This document shows positions 41,236-49,712 of a stretch of DNA of 64,000 nucleotides, piece by piece. The position numbers and the translations under genes are program-made. Each line of letters begins with the position of its first letter. Within the stretch, counting starts at the first letter, position 1. A model generated the notes under the pieces. That model had not been told where the DNA came from and did no database searches. It saw nothing but the letters and a program-made list of their open reading frames with translations. The stretch lies in NCBI GenBank assembly GCA_001898185.1, contig MKTI01000002.1:62001-126000 (forward strand), written 5' to 3'. Source of the DNA: Cellulomonas sp. 73-145. Its GTDB lineage: Bacteria; Actinomycetota; Actinomycetes; Actinomycetales; Cellulomonadaceae.

Positions 41236-42504
41236 GTGAGCGCCGCCGGGACCCGCGTCTTCGTCGCACGGCTCGCGGGCACCATGGTGTTCGACCCCAT
41301 CGGGGACCAGGTCGGCCGCGTCCGCGACGTCGTGGTGCTCGTGCGCCCCAAGGGAGCGGCACGCGCGGTCGGCCTAGTGGTCGAGGTACCCGGGCGACGG
41401 CGGATCTTCCTGCCGATGACCCGGGTCACGGCGATCGACCCCGGACAGGTGATCTCCACCGGCCTGCTCAACATGCGCCGCTTCGAGCAGCGCGCCGCCG
41501 AGACCCTGGTCGTCGGGGAGCTGCTGGACCGGACGGTCGAGCTGGCCGACGGCACGGGCTCCGTGCTGATCGAGGACGTCGCCATCGAGCGGCAGCGCAA
41601 CGGCGACTGGCTCGCCACCAAGCTCTTCGTCCGGCGTCATCGGGTCGGTGGCGGGTTGCTGCGCCGCCGCGGCGAGACGTTGCTGGTCGGCGCCGACGAG
41701 GTCACCGGCCTCGCGCGCTCCACCGACGGTCAGGGCGCCGCGCTGCTGCTCGCCCAGTACGCCGACCTCAAGCCCGCGGACCTGGCGGACGTGCTGCACG
41801 ACCTCAGCACCGAACGCCGCATCGAGGTGGCGGTGGCCCTGGACAACGAACGCCTCGCCGACGTCCTGGAGGAGCTGCCGGAGGACGACCAGGTGGAGAT
41901 CCTGCAGGGGCTCGACCTGACGCGTGCGGCCGACGTCCTCGAGACGATGCAGCCGGACGACGCGGCGGACCTGCTCGGCGAGCTGCCCGACGCCGAGCAG
42001 GCTGAGCTGCTCGGCCTGATGGAGCCGGAGGAGGCGCGGGACGTCCGGCGGCTCCTCGCGTACGAGGACAACACCGCGGGCGGCCTCATGACCACCGAAC
42101 CGGTGATCCTCGGTCCCGAGACGTCGATCGCCGCCGCGCTGGCGCACGTGCGCCGGCAGGACCTGAACCCGGCGCTCGCCTCGATCGTGTTCGTCGCCCG
42201 GCCCCCGCTCGAGACGCCGACGGGCCGCTTCATCGGGGTGGTGCACCTGCAGCGGATGCTGCGCGAGCCACCGCACCAGCCGATCGGGGCGATCGTCGAC
42301 ACCGACCTCGAACCGGTGACCGCCGACGCCCCGCTGCTGAGCGTGACCCGCGAGCTGGCGACGTACAACCTGCTGGCGCTCCCGGTGGTCGACGCCGAGC
42401 GCCGGTTGCTCGGGGCCGTGTCCGTGGACGACGTGCTCGACCATCTGCTGCCGGAGGACTGGCGCGAGGCCGACGACGAGACGACGGGTGCGGTACGTGG
42501 CTGA
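41236..42504 (+). CDS. PRC-barrel / MgtE N-domain / CBS protein without a membrane channel
   Basis: 422 aa. Two PRC-barrel-like repeats at the N-terminus (MVFDPIGDQVGRVRDVVVLV; ELLDRTVELADGTGSVLI), then the MgtE cytosolic superhelix (VLEELPEDDQVEILQGLDL, MQPDDAADLLGELPDAEQAE) and a CBS pair (AYEDNTAGGLMTTEPVIL ... LPVVDAERRLLGAVSVDDVL). The MgtE transmembrane channel is absent, so this is a magnesium-sensor-like module without a pore. The neighbouring DUF1003 membrane protein overlaps it and may be the partner. Start chosen from the leaderless promoter geometry. Confidence 0.87.
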   Translation: MSAAGTRVFVARLAGTMVFDPIGDQVGRVRDVVVLVRPKGAARAVGLVVEVPGRRRIFLPMTRVTAIDPGQVISTGLLNMRRFEQRAAETLVVGELLDRTVELADGTGSVLIEDVAIERQRNGDWLATKLFVRRHRVGGGLLRRRGETLLVGADEVTGLARSTDGQGAALLLAQYADLKPADLADVLHDLSTERRIEVAVALDNERLADVLEELPEDDQVEILQGLDLTRAADVLETMQPDDAADLLGELPDAEQAELLGLMEPEEARDVRRLLAYEDNTAGGLMTTEPVILGPETSIAAALAHVRRQDLNPALASIVFVARPPLETPTGRFIGVVHLQRMLREPPHQPIGAIVDTDLEPVTADAPLLSVTRELATYNLLALPVVDAERRLLGAVSVDDVLDHLLPEDWREADDETTGAVRG

Positions 42505-43021
42505 GCGCCGGCTGGACACACCGCGCGAGCAGGGCCGGACGTGGCGGCCCGCCCTGGACCCGGATGCCATCGGCCGCGGCGCCGAGGCGTTCGCCCGGTT
42601 CATGGGCACCGGGCGCTTCCTGCTCTACATGACCGGCTTCATCATCGTCTGGATCTTCCTCAACGTCGTCGGGCTGGTCGGCCACTGGGACCCGTACCCG
42701 TTCATCCTGCTCAACCTCTGCTTCTCGGTTCAGGCGTCGTACGCGGCGCCGCTGATCCTGCTCGCCCAGAACCGGCAGGACGACCGCGACCGCGTCGCGC
42801 TCGAGCAGGACCGGCAGCAGGCGGAGCGGAGCCTGGCGGACACCGAGTTCCTGGCCCGCGAGATGGCGGCGCTGCGCATCGCGCTGTCGGAGGTCGCCAC
42901 CCGAGACTTCGTGCGCTCCGAGCTCCGGGCCCTGCTGGAGGACCTGACCGAGGACCGCGACGCCGACGTCGTGCCGACCACCAGCGGCGGCACCGACCGG
43001 AGCGCGCCACCCAGCGCCTGA
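42488..43021 (+). CDS. DUF1003 membrane protein
   Basis: 177 aa. Two transmembrane helices with the family pattern FARFMGTGRFLLYMTGFIIV then WDPYPFILLNLCFSVQASYA, followed by a coiled-coil of charged residues (RDRVALEQDRQQAERSLADT). It overlaps the MgtE-like gene by 17 bp. An in-frame GTG at 42497 (VAERRLDTP) is an equally good start because homologues begin near RLDTP. Coupling to the MgtE-domain protein is conserved and suggests a shared ion-related job. Confidence 0.87.
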   Translation: MRYVAERRLDTPREQGRTWRPALDPDAIGRGAEAFARFMGTGRFLLYMTGFIIVWIFLNVVGLVGHWDPYPFILLNLCFSVQASYAAPLILLAQNRQDDRDRVALEQDRQQAERSLADTEFLAREMAALRIALSEVATRDFVRSELRALLEDLTEDRDADVVPTTSGGTDRSAPPSA

Positions 43022-43085
43022 CGCCCGGGCCTTCGCAGACCCAGGAGGCGACGAGGGTCACAGATGGAGGCCCGGCCGCCGCACC

Positions 43086-43091
43086 TACGAT
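43086..43091 (+). promoter_or_regulatory. -10 element for leaderless mrp
   Basis: TACGAT, 6 nt before ATG 43098. Confidence 0.5.
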
Positions 43092-43097
43092 TGCCCC

Positions 43098-44264
43098 ATG
43101 CCGACCGACACCCCGCCCACCGCCACGTCTCCCGCCCCCGGCGGTCTCGAAGAGGCGATCCGGGCAGCGCTGGCACGGGTGCAGGACCCGGAGATCCACC
43201 GGCCGATCACCGAGCTCGGCATGGTGCGCTCCATCGAGCTCGACGGCGGCCGCGCCGTGGTCGGCATCGACCTCACCGTGCCGGGCTGCCCGCTGAAGGA
43301 CACGCTGCAGCGGGACGTCACGGCCGCGGTCGCCGCGGTACCGGGCGTCGACGAGGTGGTGGTCCAGCTCGGGTCGATGACGGCCGAGCAGCGTGCCGAG
43401 CTGCGCTCCCGGCTGCGCGGCGGCGCCGGCGAGCCCGTCATCCCGTTCGCCCAGCCCGGTTCGCTGACCAGGGTGATCGCCGTGGCGTCCGGCAAGGGTG
43501 GCGTCGGCAAGTCCTCCGTCACGGCCAACCTCGCGGTGGCGATGGCCAGCCAGGGCCTGTCCGTCGGCGTGGTCGACGCGGACATCTACGGCTTCTCGCT
43601 GCCGCGCATGCTCGGTGCCGACCGCCCGCCCACGCAGGTGGACGACATGCTCCTGCCGCCCGAGGCGAACGGCGTCAAGGTGGTGTCGATCGGCCAGTTC
43701 GTCGCCCCCGGCCAGCCCGTGGTGTGGCGCGGACCGATGCTGCACCGGGCCTTGCAGCAGTTCCTCGCCGACGTGTTCTGGGGCGACCTCGACGTGCTGC
43801 TGCTGGACCTCCCGCCCGGGACGGGCGACATCGCCATCTCCGTGGCCCAGCTGCTGCCCGCCTCCGAGCTGGTGGTGGTCACCACCCCGCAGGTCGCCGC
43901 GGCCGAGGTCGCCGAGCGTGCCGGTGCCGTCGCGGTGCAGACGCGGCAGCGGGTGATCGGCGTCGTGGAGAACATGTCCTGGCTGGAGCAGCCGGACGGC
44001 ACCCGGTTCGAGCTGTTCGGCGCCGGCGGCGGCGCCCGGGTCGCCGAGAGCCTGTCCCGCCTCACGGGCACGGACGTGCCCCTGCTGGGTCAGGTGCCGC
44101 TCGACGTGTCGCTGCGCGAGGCGGGCGACGGCGGGACCCCGGTGGTCGCAGCGAACCCCGAGACGGCCGCCGCCCAGGTGCTCACCGACATCGCCAAGCG
44201 GCTGGCGGTGCGGCCCCGCGGCCTGGCAGGCCGCTCGCTCGGGCTCTCCCCCGTCGGCCACTGA
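43098..44264 (+). CDS. mrp: Mrp/ApbC-family P-loop ATPase (Fe-S carrier)
   Basis: 388 aa. An N-terminal MIP18/DUF59 domain (LARVQDPEIHRPITELGMVR) is followed by a deviant Walker A SGKGGVGKSSVTANLA (residues about 131-146), VVDADIYGFSLPRMLG and LLLDLPPGTGDIAISV. Mrp proteins assemble or deliver Fe-S clusters. The CxxC pair that usually follows ENMS is missing here (ENMSWLEQPDGTRFELFG), so cluster binding must differ. A Fe-S carrier 5 kb from the Fe-S-rich hydrogenase operon is suggestive but probably coincidental, since mrp is a conserved neighbour of the MgtE-like and DUF1003 genes. Confidence 0.92.
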   Translation: MPTDTPPTATSPAPGGLEEAIRAALARVQDPEIHRPITELGMVRSIELDGGRAVVGIDLTVPGCPLKDTLQRDVTAAVAAVPGVDEVVVQLGSMTAEQRAELRSRLRGGAGEPVIPFAQPGSLTRVIAVASGKGGVGKSSVTANLAVAMASQGLSVGVVDADIYGFSLPRMLGADRPPTQVDDMLLPPEANGVKVVSIGQFVAPGQPVVWRGPMLHRALQQFLADVFWGDLDVLLLDLPPGTGDIAISVAQLLPASELVVVTTPQVAAAEVAERAGAVAVQTRQRVIGVVENMSWLEQPDGTRFELFGAGGGARVAESLSRLTGTDVPLLGQVPLDVSLREAGDGGTPVVAANPETAAAQVLTDIAKRLAVRPRGLAGRSLGLSPVGH

Positions 44265-44287
44265 CGCGAGTCCCACGGGGCGCGCCG

Positions 44288-44310
44288 GTCCCCCGACGGC
44301 CATCGGGGAC
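44288..44310. terminator. hairpin between mrp and exonuclease III genes
   Basis: GTCCCCCGA pairs with TCGGGGAC (one bulged C) around a short loop, between two convergent stops. Confidence 0.5.
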
Positions 44311-44324
44311 GCGCAGCCGAGCGG

Positions 44325-45122
44325 TCAGGCGTCGAACTCGACGACCAGGGGGGCGTGGTCGCTGAACCGCTCGGCGTACGACGGCGCGCGGTCCACCGTC
44401 GCCCCGACGGCGAGCGGAGCCAGCGGGGCCGACGCGAGCTGGTAGTCGATCCGCCACCCGGCGTCGTTGTCGAACGCCTTGCCCCGCCAGGACCACCAGG
44501 TGTACGGCCCGGGACCGTCGCCGCCCAGCTCACGGCCCAGGTCGTGCCAGCCGAGCTCGTCGAACCAGTGGTCCAGGTACGCCCGCTCCTGCGGCAGGAA
44601 GCCGGCGTTCGCCAGGTTGCCCTTCCAGTTCTTGATGTCCACCTCGCGGTGGGCGATGTTCAGGTCGCCTCCGACCACGGCGAGCCCGCCCACCTGCGCC
44701 AGCTCCCGCAGCCGCGCACCGACGTGCTCGCAGAACGCGTACTTCTCCTCCAGCGACGGCGTGCCCACCGTCGCGGAGTGCAGGTACACCGAGACGACCG
44801 TCAGCGTCCGGCCGTCCGGCAGCGTGACGTCCGCCTCGACCCACCGCCCGGCGTCGCCCGTCGCCCCCGTCCCGAGCCCGACGCGGACGGCCGTCATCGG
44901 CAACCGCGACGCGATCGCCACGCCGGCCCGGCCCTTCGCGGCCCCCGCCTCGTGGGCGAGGTCCCACTCGGCCGGGTCGAGGTGGTCCGCGAGGATCTCG
45001 TCCGACCCGCGGACCTCCTGCAGCAGCAGCACGTCCGGCTGACGCTTGTCCAGCCACTGACCCATGCCGCGGCGGAAGGCGGCACGGATGCCGTTGACGT
45101 TGACGGTGGCGACGCTCAGCAC
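44325..45122 (-). CDS. xthA: exodeoxyribonuclease III
   Basis: 265 aa, endonuclease/exonuclease/phosphatase fold. Visible catalytic segments: VATVNVNGIRAA, LLQEVRGSDEIL (metal Glu), VVSVYLHSATVG (Tyr), VVGGDLNIAHREVDI (Asp, Asn), WWSWRGKAFDNDAGWRIDY and the final SDHAPLVVEF. Acts on abasic sites and 3' blocks in base-excision repair. GTG 45122 is the natural start; a CACGAT element 6 nt before it fits only loosely as a -10. Confidence 0.92.
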   Translation of the reverse strand: MLSVATVNVNGIRAAFRRGMGQWLDKRQPDVLLLQEVRGSDEILADHLDPAEWDLAHEAGAAKGRAGVAIASRLPMTAVRVGLGTGATGDAGRWVEADVTLPDGRTLTVVSVYLHSATVGTPSLEEKYAFCEHVGARLRELAQVGGLAVVGGDLNIAHREVDIKNWKGNLANAGFLPQERAYLDHWFDELGWHDLGRELGGDGPGPYTWWSWRGKAFDNDAGWRIDYQLASAPLAPLAVGATVDRAPSYAERFSDHAPLVVEFDA

Positions 45123-45159
45123 CGGGACATCGTGCCCGACGCCGCCGACATCCCCCAGG

Positions 45160-45639
45160 TCAGCGACCGGCGTAGGCGGCCTCGAGCGGAGCCACCTCGA
45201 GCTTCGTCATCGTGAGCATGACGGCCATCGCACGGGCGACGCCGGCGGGATCCGACCCGCTCATCACGCGCGTCAGCCCGGCGGGCACCACCTGCCACGA
45301 CACGCCGAACCGGTCGACGAGCCATCCGCACTGACCCGGCTGCCCGCCGTCGGCGGTCAACGCGTCCCAGTACCGGTCGACCTCCTCCTGCGTGTCCACC
45401 TGCAGGAGCACGGAGAAGGCCGCGTCCAGCCGGAGGGCGGGGCCGCCGTTCAGGAACGTGAACGGCACGCCGACCAGCTCGAGCTCGACGATGAACGGCG
45501 CACCGTCCGCCACACCGGGTGTGCCCGCCGGCGCCTGCACCACCGAGGTGACCCTCGTGTCCGGCAGCAGCGCGGCGTAGTGCTGCGCCGCCGGCAGCGC
45601 CTGGTCGTCGAACCACAGGTGCGAGCGAACCGTCGTCAT
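45160..45639 (-). CDS. VOC-superfamily protein (PhnB / 3-demethylubiquinone-methyltransferase-like)
   Basis: 159 aa. The sequence SHLWFDDQALPAAQHYAALL, the FIVELELVGVPFTFLNGGP strand and QCGWLVDRFGVSWQVVP are typical of the PhnB branch of glyoxalase-fold proteins. Annotated widely as a methyltransferase by domain name, but this branch lacks a methyltransferase fold; function unknown. The C-terminal MAVMLTMTKLEVAPLEAAY is the common closing helix. Separated by 37 bp from the exonuclease III gene, same strand, probably co-transcribed. Confidence 0.85.
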   Translation of the reverse strand: MTTVRSHLWFDDQALPAAQHYAALLPDTRVTSVVQAPAGTPGVADGAPFIVELELVGVPFTFLNGGPALRLDAAFSVLLQVDTQEEVDRYWDALTADGGQPGQCGWLVDRFGVSWQVVPAGLTRVMSGSDPAGVARAMAVMLTMTKLEVAPLEAAYAGR

Positions 45640-45723
45640 GACCGACCCCGTCCCCGGCGCCCCCTGCGGGCACCGTCAGCCGTACCGACCGTCCGCACCA
45701 CGCGATCTCATCGCGGGGCGGGC

Positions 45724-45756
45724 CGGGTGCCGCGCCTGGGTGGGACGCGGCACCCG
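45724..45756 (-). terminator. terminator of the glyA-folD operon
   Basis: An 11-bp perfect stem (45724-45734 with 45746-45756) and 11-nt loop, 20 bp beyond the folD stop. Confidence 0.7.
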
Positions 45757-45775
45757 CCCACGGCCGGCCACGCGC

Positions 45776-46657
45776 TCAGGCGAGGATGCGCTCCGCGGCC
45801 TCGACGACGTTGGTGAGCAGCATCGCCCGCGTCATCGGCCCGACGCCGCCCGGGTTGGGCGACACCCACGCCGCCACCTCGCGCACCGCCGGGTCCACGT
45901 CGCCCACCACACGCGACCGGCCCGTCGCCGGGTCGGTCACCCGCGAGACCCCGACGTCCACGACGACGGCACCGGGCCGCACCATGTCCGCCGTCACGAT
46001 GCCCGGCACCCCCGCCGCGGCGACCACGACGTCGGCGTTGCGCGTGTGCGCCGCCAGGTCCGCCGTCCCGGTGTGGGTCAGCGTCACCGTGGCGTTGAGC
46101 TCCCTGCGCGTGAGCAGCAGCCCGATCGACCGCCCGACGGTCACCCCGCGGCCGACGACCACCACGTCCGCCCCGCGCAGGTCGACCCCGTGCCGGGTCA
46201 GCAGCTCGACGATGCCGCGCGGCGTGCACGGCAGGGGTGACGTCACCGGCTCGTTCACGCGCAGCACCAGCCGGCCGAGGTTGGTGGGGTGCAGCCCGTC
46301 GGCGTCCTTCGCCGGGTCGATCAGCTCCAGCACGCGGTGCGTGTCGATGCCCTTGGGCAGCGGCAGCTGCACGATGAACCCGGTGCAGTCCGGGTCCTCG
46401 TTCAGCCGCGTGACCGCCGCCTCGATCTGCTCCTGCGTGGCGTCCGCCGGCAGGTCCTCACGGATCGACGCGATGCCGACCTGCGCACAGTCGCGGTGCT
46501 TGCCCTCGACGTAGAGCCGCGACCCGGGGTCGTCCCCGACCAGCAGCGTGCCGAGCCCGGGACGCAGCCCCCGGGCCGCCAGCGCGGCGACCCGGGAGGT
46601 GAGCTCGTCCTTGATGGCAGCCGCTGTCGCGGTGCCGTCCAGCAGCCGTGCCGTCAT
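45776..46657 (-). CDS. folD: bifunctional methylene-THF dehydrogenase / methenyl-THF cyclohydrolase
   Basis: 293 aa. Catalytic segment [14 protein letters not shown] (the key Lys), [29 protein letters not shown] and the NADP-binding [16 protein letters not shown] are all present; the C-terminal [16 protein letters not shown] and [12 protein letters not shown] complete the family profile. It interconverts 5,10-methylene- and 10-formyl-THF. ATG 46657 shares a base with the glyA stop (TGATG), so the two one-carbon genes are translationally coupled and both lie under the ZTP riboswitch. FolD and GlyA together turn serine into 10-formyl-THF. Confidence 0.95.
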   Translation of the reverse strand: MTARLLDGTATAAAIKDELTSRVAALAARGLRPGLGTLLVGDDPGSRLYVEGKHRDCAQVGIASIREDLPADATQEQIEAAVTRLNEDPDCTGFIVQLPLPKGIDTHRVLELIDPAKDADGLHPTNLGRLVLRVNEPVTSPLPCTPRGIVELLTRHGVDLRGADVVVVGRGVTVGRSIGLLLTRRELNATVTLTHTGTADLAAHTRNADVVVAAAGVPGIVTADMVRPGAVVVDVGVSRVTDPATGRSRVVGDVDPAVREVAAWVSPNPGGVGPMTRAMLLTNVVEAAERILA

Positions 46658-47934
46658 CAGTACTGCTTCAGGCCGGCGTACAGCGGGAACGCCTCGGTCA
46701 GCTTGGCGACCCGGGCGCGCAGCGCGTCGATGTCCGCGGCGGCGCCGTCCACCAGCGCGGTCGCGATCACGTCCGCCACCTCGGTGAACTCGGCCGCACC
46801 GAAACCGCGCGTGGCGAGCGCCGGGGTGCCGATGCGCAGGCCGGAGGTGACGCGCGGAGGGCGCGGGTCGAACGGCACGGCGTTGCGGTTCACCGTGATG
46901 CCTGCGTCGTGCAGGAGGTCCTCGGCCTGCTGGCCGTCCAGCGGCGAGTTCCGCAGGTCCACCAGCACCAGGTGCACGTCCGTGCCGCCGGTGAGCACCG
47001 AGACCCCCGCGTCCTTGACGTCAGCCGCCGACAGGCGCTCCGCGATGATCTTGGCGCCCTCCAGCGTGCGGCGCTGGCGGTCGACGAACTCCGGGGTGCC
47101 GGCGATCTTGAACGCGACGGCCTTCGCGGCGACCACGTGCATCAGCGGGCCACCCTGCTGACCGGGGAAGACGGCCGAGTCGATCTTCTTCGCGTACTCC
47201 TCGCGCGACAGGATGAAGCCCGAGCGCGGGCCGCCGATCGTCTTGTGCACGGTCGACGAGACGACGTCGGAGTACGGCACGGGCGACGGGTGCAGCCCGG
47301 CGGCGACGAGGCCGGCGAAGTGCGCCATGTCCACCCAGAGCTTGGCGCCCACCTCGTCCGCGATCTCGCGGAACGCCGCGAAGTCCAGGTGCCGCGGGTA
47401 CGCCGACCAGCCGCCGATGATGACGGCCGGACGGTGCTTGAGCGCGGCCTCACGCACCGCCTCAGGGGTGATCAGGAACGACTCGGGGTCCACCCCGTAC
47501 GCCGCGACGTCGTACAGCCGGCCGGAGAAGTTGATCTTCATGCCGTGGGTCAGGTGACCGCCGTGGGCCAGCTGGAGGCCGAGGATCCGGTCACCCGGGG
47601 TGGCCAGCGCGTGCAGCACGGCCGCGTTGGCCGTCGCGCCCGAGTGCGGCTGCACGTTGGCGTGCTCGGCACCGAACAGCGCCTTGGCGCGGTCGATCGC
47701 GATGGTCTCGGCGATGTCGACCTGCTCGCAGCCGCCGTAGTACCGCTTGCCGGGGTAGCCCTCGGCGTACTTGTTGGTCAGCACCGACCCCTGCGCCTGG
47801 AGCACCGCGCGGGGGACGAAGTTCTCGCTGGCGATCATCTCCAGCGTGCCCTGCTGCCGGGCGAGCTCACCGTCCAGGACGGCGGCGATGTCGGGGTCGA
47901 GCTCGGCGATGGACTGATCCATCAGATCGGTCAT
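46657..47934 (-). CDS. glyA: serine hydroxymethyltransferase
   Basis: 425 aa, fold-type I PLP enzyme. Motifs: [19 protein letters not shown]-like [28 protein letters not shown], the PLP Lys in [17 protein letters not shown] and the C-terminal [20 protein letters not shown]. It makes glycine and 5,10-methylene-THF from serine. ATG 47934 follows a modest GGAG ribosome site. The 5' leader of about 155 nt begins with a ZTP riboswitch, so expression should rise when 10-formyl-THF is scarce and ZMP/ZTP accumulates. Confidence 0.96.
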   Translation of the reverse strand: MTDLMDQSIAELDPDIAAVLDGELARQQGTLEMIASENFVPRAVLQAQGSVLTNKYAEGYPGKRYYGGCEQVDIAETIAIDRAKALFGAEHANVQPHSGATANAAVLHALATPGDRILGLQLAHGGHLTHGMKINFSGRLYDVAAYGVDPESFLITPEAVREAALKHRPAVIIGGWSAYPRHLDFAAFREIADEVGAKLWVDMAHFAGLVAAGLHPSPVPYSDVVSSTVHKTIGGPRSGFILSREEYAKKIDSAVFPGQQGGPLMHVVAAKAVAFKIAGTPEFVDRQRRTLEGAKIIAERLSAADVKDAGVSVLTGGTDVHLVLVDLRNSPLDGQQAEDLLHDAGITVNRNAVPFDPRPPRVTSGLRIGTPALATRGFGAAEFTEVADVIATALVDGAAADIDALRARVAKLTEAFPLYAGLKQY

Positions 47935-48010
47935 GGTGGCGCTCCGTTCGCAGTCAGCGGTGGGCGGCGGCCGGCGACGGGCACCCCGCACCGTGGTGGT
48001 GGGTGACCGG

Positions 48011-48092
48011 GGGCCCAGGCGTCCGACCCGCTGGTCCTGCTGCTGCGTCGCTCCCCGGTGGTGACCCACCCGTTGCGCCAGTCGCGACCCGC
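48011..48092 (-). promoter_or_regulatory. ZTP (pfl) riboswitch upstream of glyA-folD
   Basis: On the minus strand the RNA begins GGGTCGCGACTGGCG (48090-48076), continues with a GTGGG...CCACC stem and the near-invariant CCGGGGAGCG, has a variable linker, and ends GCCTGGGC (48020-48013). These blocks, in this order, are the conserved pieces of the pfl motif that binds ZMP/ZTP. Downstream to the glyA start there is GC-rich sequence with a GGTGGTGGG region that could pair to hide the ribosome site, suggesting translational control; no T-run terminator is visible. Confidence 0.92.
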
Positions 48093-48094
48093 CA

Positions 48095-48100
48095 AGACTA
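48095..48100 (-). promoter_or_regulatory. -10 element of the glyA-folD operon
   Basis: TAGTCT on the minus strand, 4 bp before the first conserved base of the riboswitch; the transcript would start at about 48088-48090, right at the aptamer. Confidence 0.6.
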
Positions 48101-48129
48101 CCAACGGGTCCGTCGCCCGCCGCCAGCCT

Positions 48130-48165
48130 GTCTCAGGACCACCGCCCGTCTCAGGACCACCGCCC
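48130..48165. repeat. 18-bp perfect tandem repeat, two copies
   Basis: Units 48130-48147 and 48148-48165 are identical. They lie between the marR stop and the glyA promoter, immediately upstream of the -35 region. Confidence 0.85.
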
Positions 48166-48189
48166 GCGGCCCTGATCGGACCGTCCCCG

Positions 48190-48714
48190 TCAGTCGTGCG
48201 CGGGCGGCTCCTCGAGCGCCGCCAGCCACACCCGCAGGATCTCCTCCAGCTGCCCGGCCCGCTCCTCGCCGATCATCGCCACCAGCCGGTGCTCGTTCGC
48301 GATGTGCTCGGTGTAGGCGGCGTCGATCACCTCGCGGCCCCGCGCGGTCAGCGCGACCACCCTGCCGCGGCCGTCGTGCGCGTCGCGACGACGTTCGACG
48401 AGCCCGGCCCGCTCCAGCCGGTCGATCCGCTTGGTCATCCCGCCGGTGGTCACCAGCGTGTGCTCCGCGAGGTCGCCGGCGCTCCGCTCGAACGGCTCTC
48501 CTCCGCGCCGCAACGTGGCGAGCACGTCGAAGTCGCCCTCGCCCAGGCCGTGCCTCCGGTAGACCTCCACGAGCCGGTCCGTCAGGTGGTTCGCCACCCG
48601 GTGCAGGCGGGTGACAACACCCTGGGGGCTGACGTCGAGGTCCGGCCGCTCCCGCTCCCAGGCGGACCGCAGCAGGTCGATGCGGTCCGGGCCCGGCACC
48701 CCGTCGTCCGTCAT
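48190..48714 (-). CDS. MarR-family transcriptional regulator
   Basis: 174 aa. Winged-helix core: FDVLATLRRGGEPFERSAGD, LVTTGGMTKRIDRLERAGLV (recognition helix) and wing RRRDAHDGRGRVVALTARG. Divergent from an EamA-type exporter with only 41 bp between starts, which contain overlapping leaderless promoters and a palindrome; the regulator most likely represses both. ATG 48714 has TACGCT 6 nt upstream. Confidence 0.9.
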   Translation of the reverse strand: MTDDGVPGPDRIDLLRSAWERERPDLDVSPQGVVTRLHRVANHLTDRLVEVYRRHGLGEGDFDVLATLRRGGEPFERSAGDLAEHTLVTTGGMTKRIDRLERAGLVERRRDAHDGRGRVVALTARGREVIDAAYTEHIANEHRLVAMIGEERAGQLEEILRVWLAALEEPPAHD

Positions 48715-48765
48715 GCCCGCAGCGTATATCTTCCCGGTCAGGTACTATCCCTTCCATGGAAGGTA
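48715..48765. promoter_or_regulatory. divergent leaderless promoters and candidate MarR operator
   Basis: TACGCT (48726-48721, minus) lies 6 nt before the marR ATG and TACTAT (48743-48748, plus) 7 nt before the eamA ATG. A perfect 14-bp palindrome CCTTCCATGGAAGG (about 48750-48763) straddles the eamA start codon and its predicted +1; bound repressor would block that promoter. Confidence 0.55.
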
Positions 48766-49712
48766 ACTGGCGCGCCTCCGCCACCACCGCGATCGCACCC
48801 GTCGCGTGGGGCGCCACCTACTTCGTCACGCGGCACGCCCTGCCGGCCCAGCTCCCGCTGTGGGGCTCGGCGCTGCGCGCACTCCCCGCCGGCCTGCTGC
48901 TGCTCCTCGTCGCCCGACGGCTGCCGCGCGGTCGGTGGTGGTGGCGCTCCGCCGTGCTGGGCCTGCTCAACACCAGCGTGTTCTTCGTTCTCGTGTACGT
49001 CGCCTCGCAGCGGCTGGAGACCAGCACCGCCTCGACCGTCATGGCGACGTCGCCCTTCGTGCTCATGCTGGTCGCCCGGCCGCTGCTCGGCCAGCACCCG
49101 ACCCGCGCCGCCCTGGTCGGCGCCGCCCTCGGCGTGGCGGGCGTCGTGGCGATGCTGACCACGGGCGCCGCGCACCCCGACCCGCTCGGCATCGCGGCCT
49201 CGGTCAGCGCGATGGTGATGTCGTCGGTCGGCTACGGCCTGGCGACGCGATGGCGCGACGACATCGACGTCATCAGCTCCACCGCCTGGCAGCTGGTGGG
49301 CGGCGGCCTGCTGCTGACCCCGGCAGCCCTGCTCGTGGAGGGGCCGCCGCCGCACCTCGGACCGGAGGCGCTCCTCGCCGTCGCCTACGTGACGCTGGTC
49401 GCCACCGCGGTCGCCTACCTGGCCTGGTTCTCCGGCCTGCGCCGACTGCCCGCCTCGGCGGTGGGCCTGCTGGGACTCCTGAACCCGGTCACCGGCGTCA
49501 CGCTCGGGCTGCTGCTCGGCGGCGAGCGGCTCGGCCCGCTCCAGGTCGTCGGCACGATCACCGTGCTGGCCGCCGTGCTGGTCGGTCAGCCGTCGACCGC
49601 CGCCGTCGTCGCGCGCCTGCGGGCACCGCTCGTCCGGGGCAGTGCGCCCGTCCCGGGCTCAGCCGACGAGTCTCCGCGGCTCGCCGAACCGTGCGGCGTC
49701 AGTCCTCGGTAG
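48756..49712 (+). CDS. EamA/DMT-family exporter
   Basis: 318 aa, ten predicted membrane helices in two EamA repeats. First repeat: APVAWGATYFVTRHALPAQL, and STASTVMATSPFVLMLVARP. Second: TAWQLVGGGLLLTPAALL and RLPASAVGLLGLLNPVTGV, with the common PVTGVTLGLLLGGERL end. Such transporters export amino acids, metabolites or drugs. Under probable control of the divergent MarR. The last 40 residues are hydrophilic and overlap the convergent GNAT gene by 14 bp. Confidence 0.9.
   Translation: MEGNWRASATTAIAPVAWGATYFVTRHALPAQLPLWGSALRALPAGLLLLLVARRLPRGRWWWRSAVLGLLNTSVFFVLVYVASQRLETSTASTVMATSPFVLMLVARPLLGQHPTRAALVGAALGVAGVVAMLTTGAAHPDPLGIAASVSAMVMSSVGYGLATRWRDDIDVISSTAWQLVGGGLLLTPAALLVEGPPPHLGPEALLAVAYVTLVATAVAYLAWFSGLRRLPASAVGLLGLLNPVTGVTLGLLLGGERLGPLQVVGTITVLAAVLVGQPSTAAVVARLRAPLVRGSAPVPGSADESPRLAEPCGVSPR

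Noticed and set aside
40485-41621. Minus-strand frame spanning the stress-protein gene and the MgtE-like gene start
   Set aside because: Shadow frame; the real gene in another frame has membrane helices and a good start at 41143.
43098-44264. Mrp as a dedicated hydrogenase maturation factor
   Set aside because: The gene belongs to a conserved group with the MgtE-like and DUF1003 genes and is not linked to the hydrogenase operon; proximity is probably chance.
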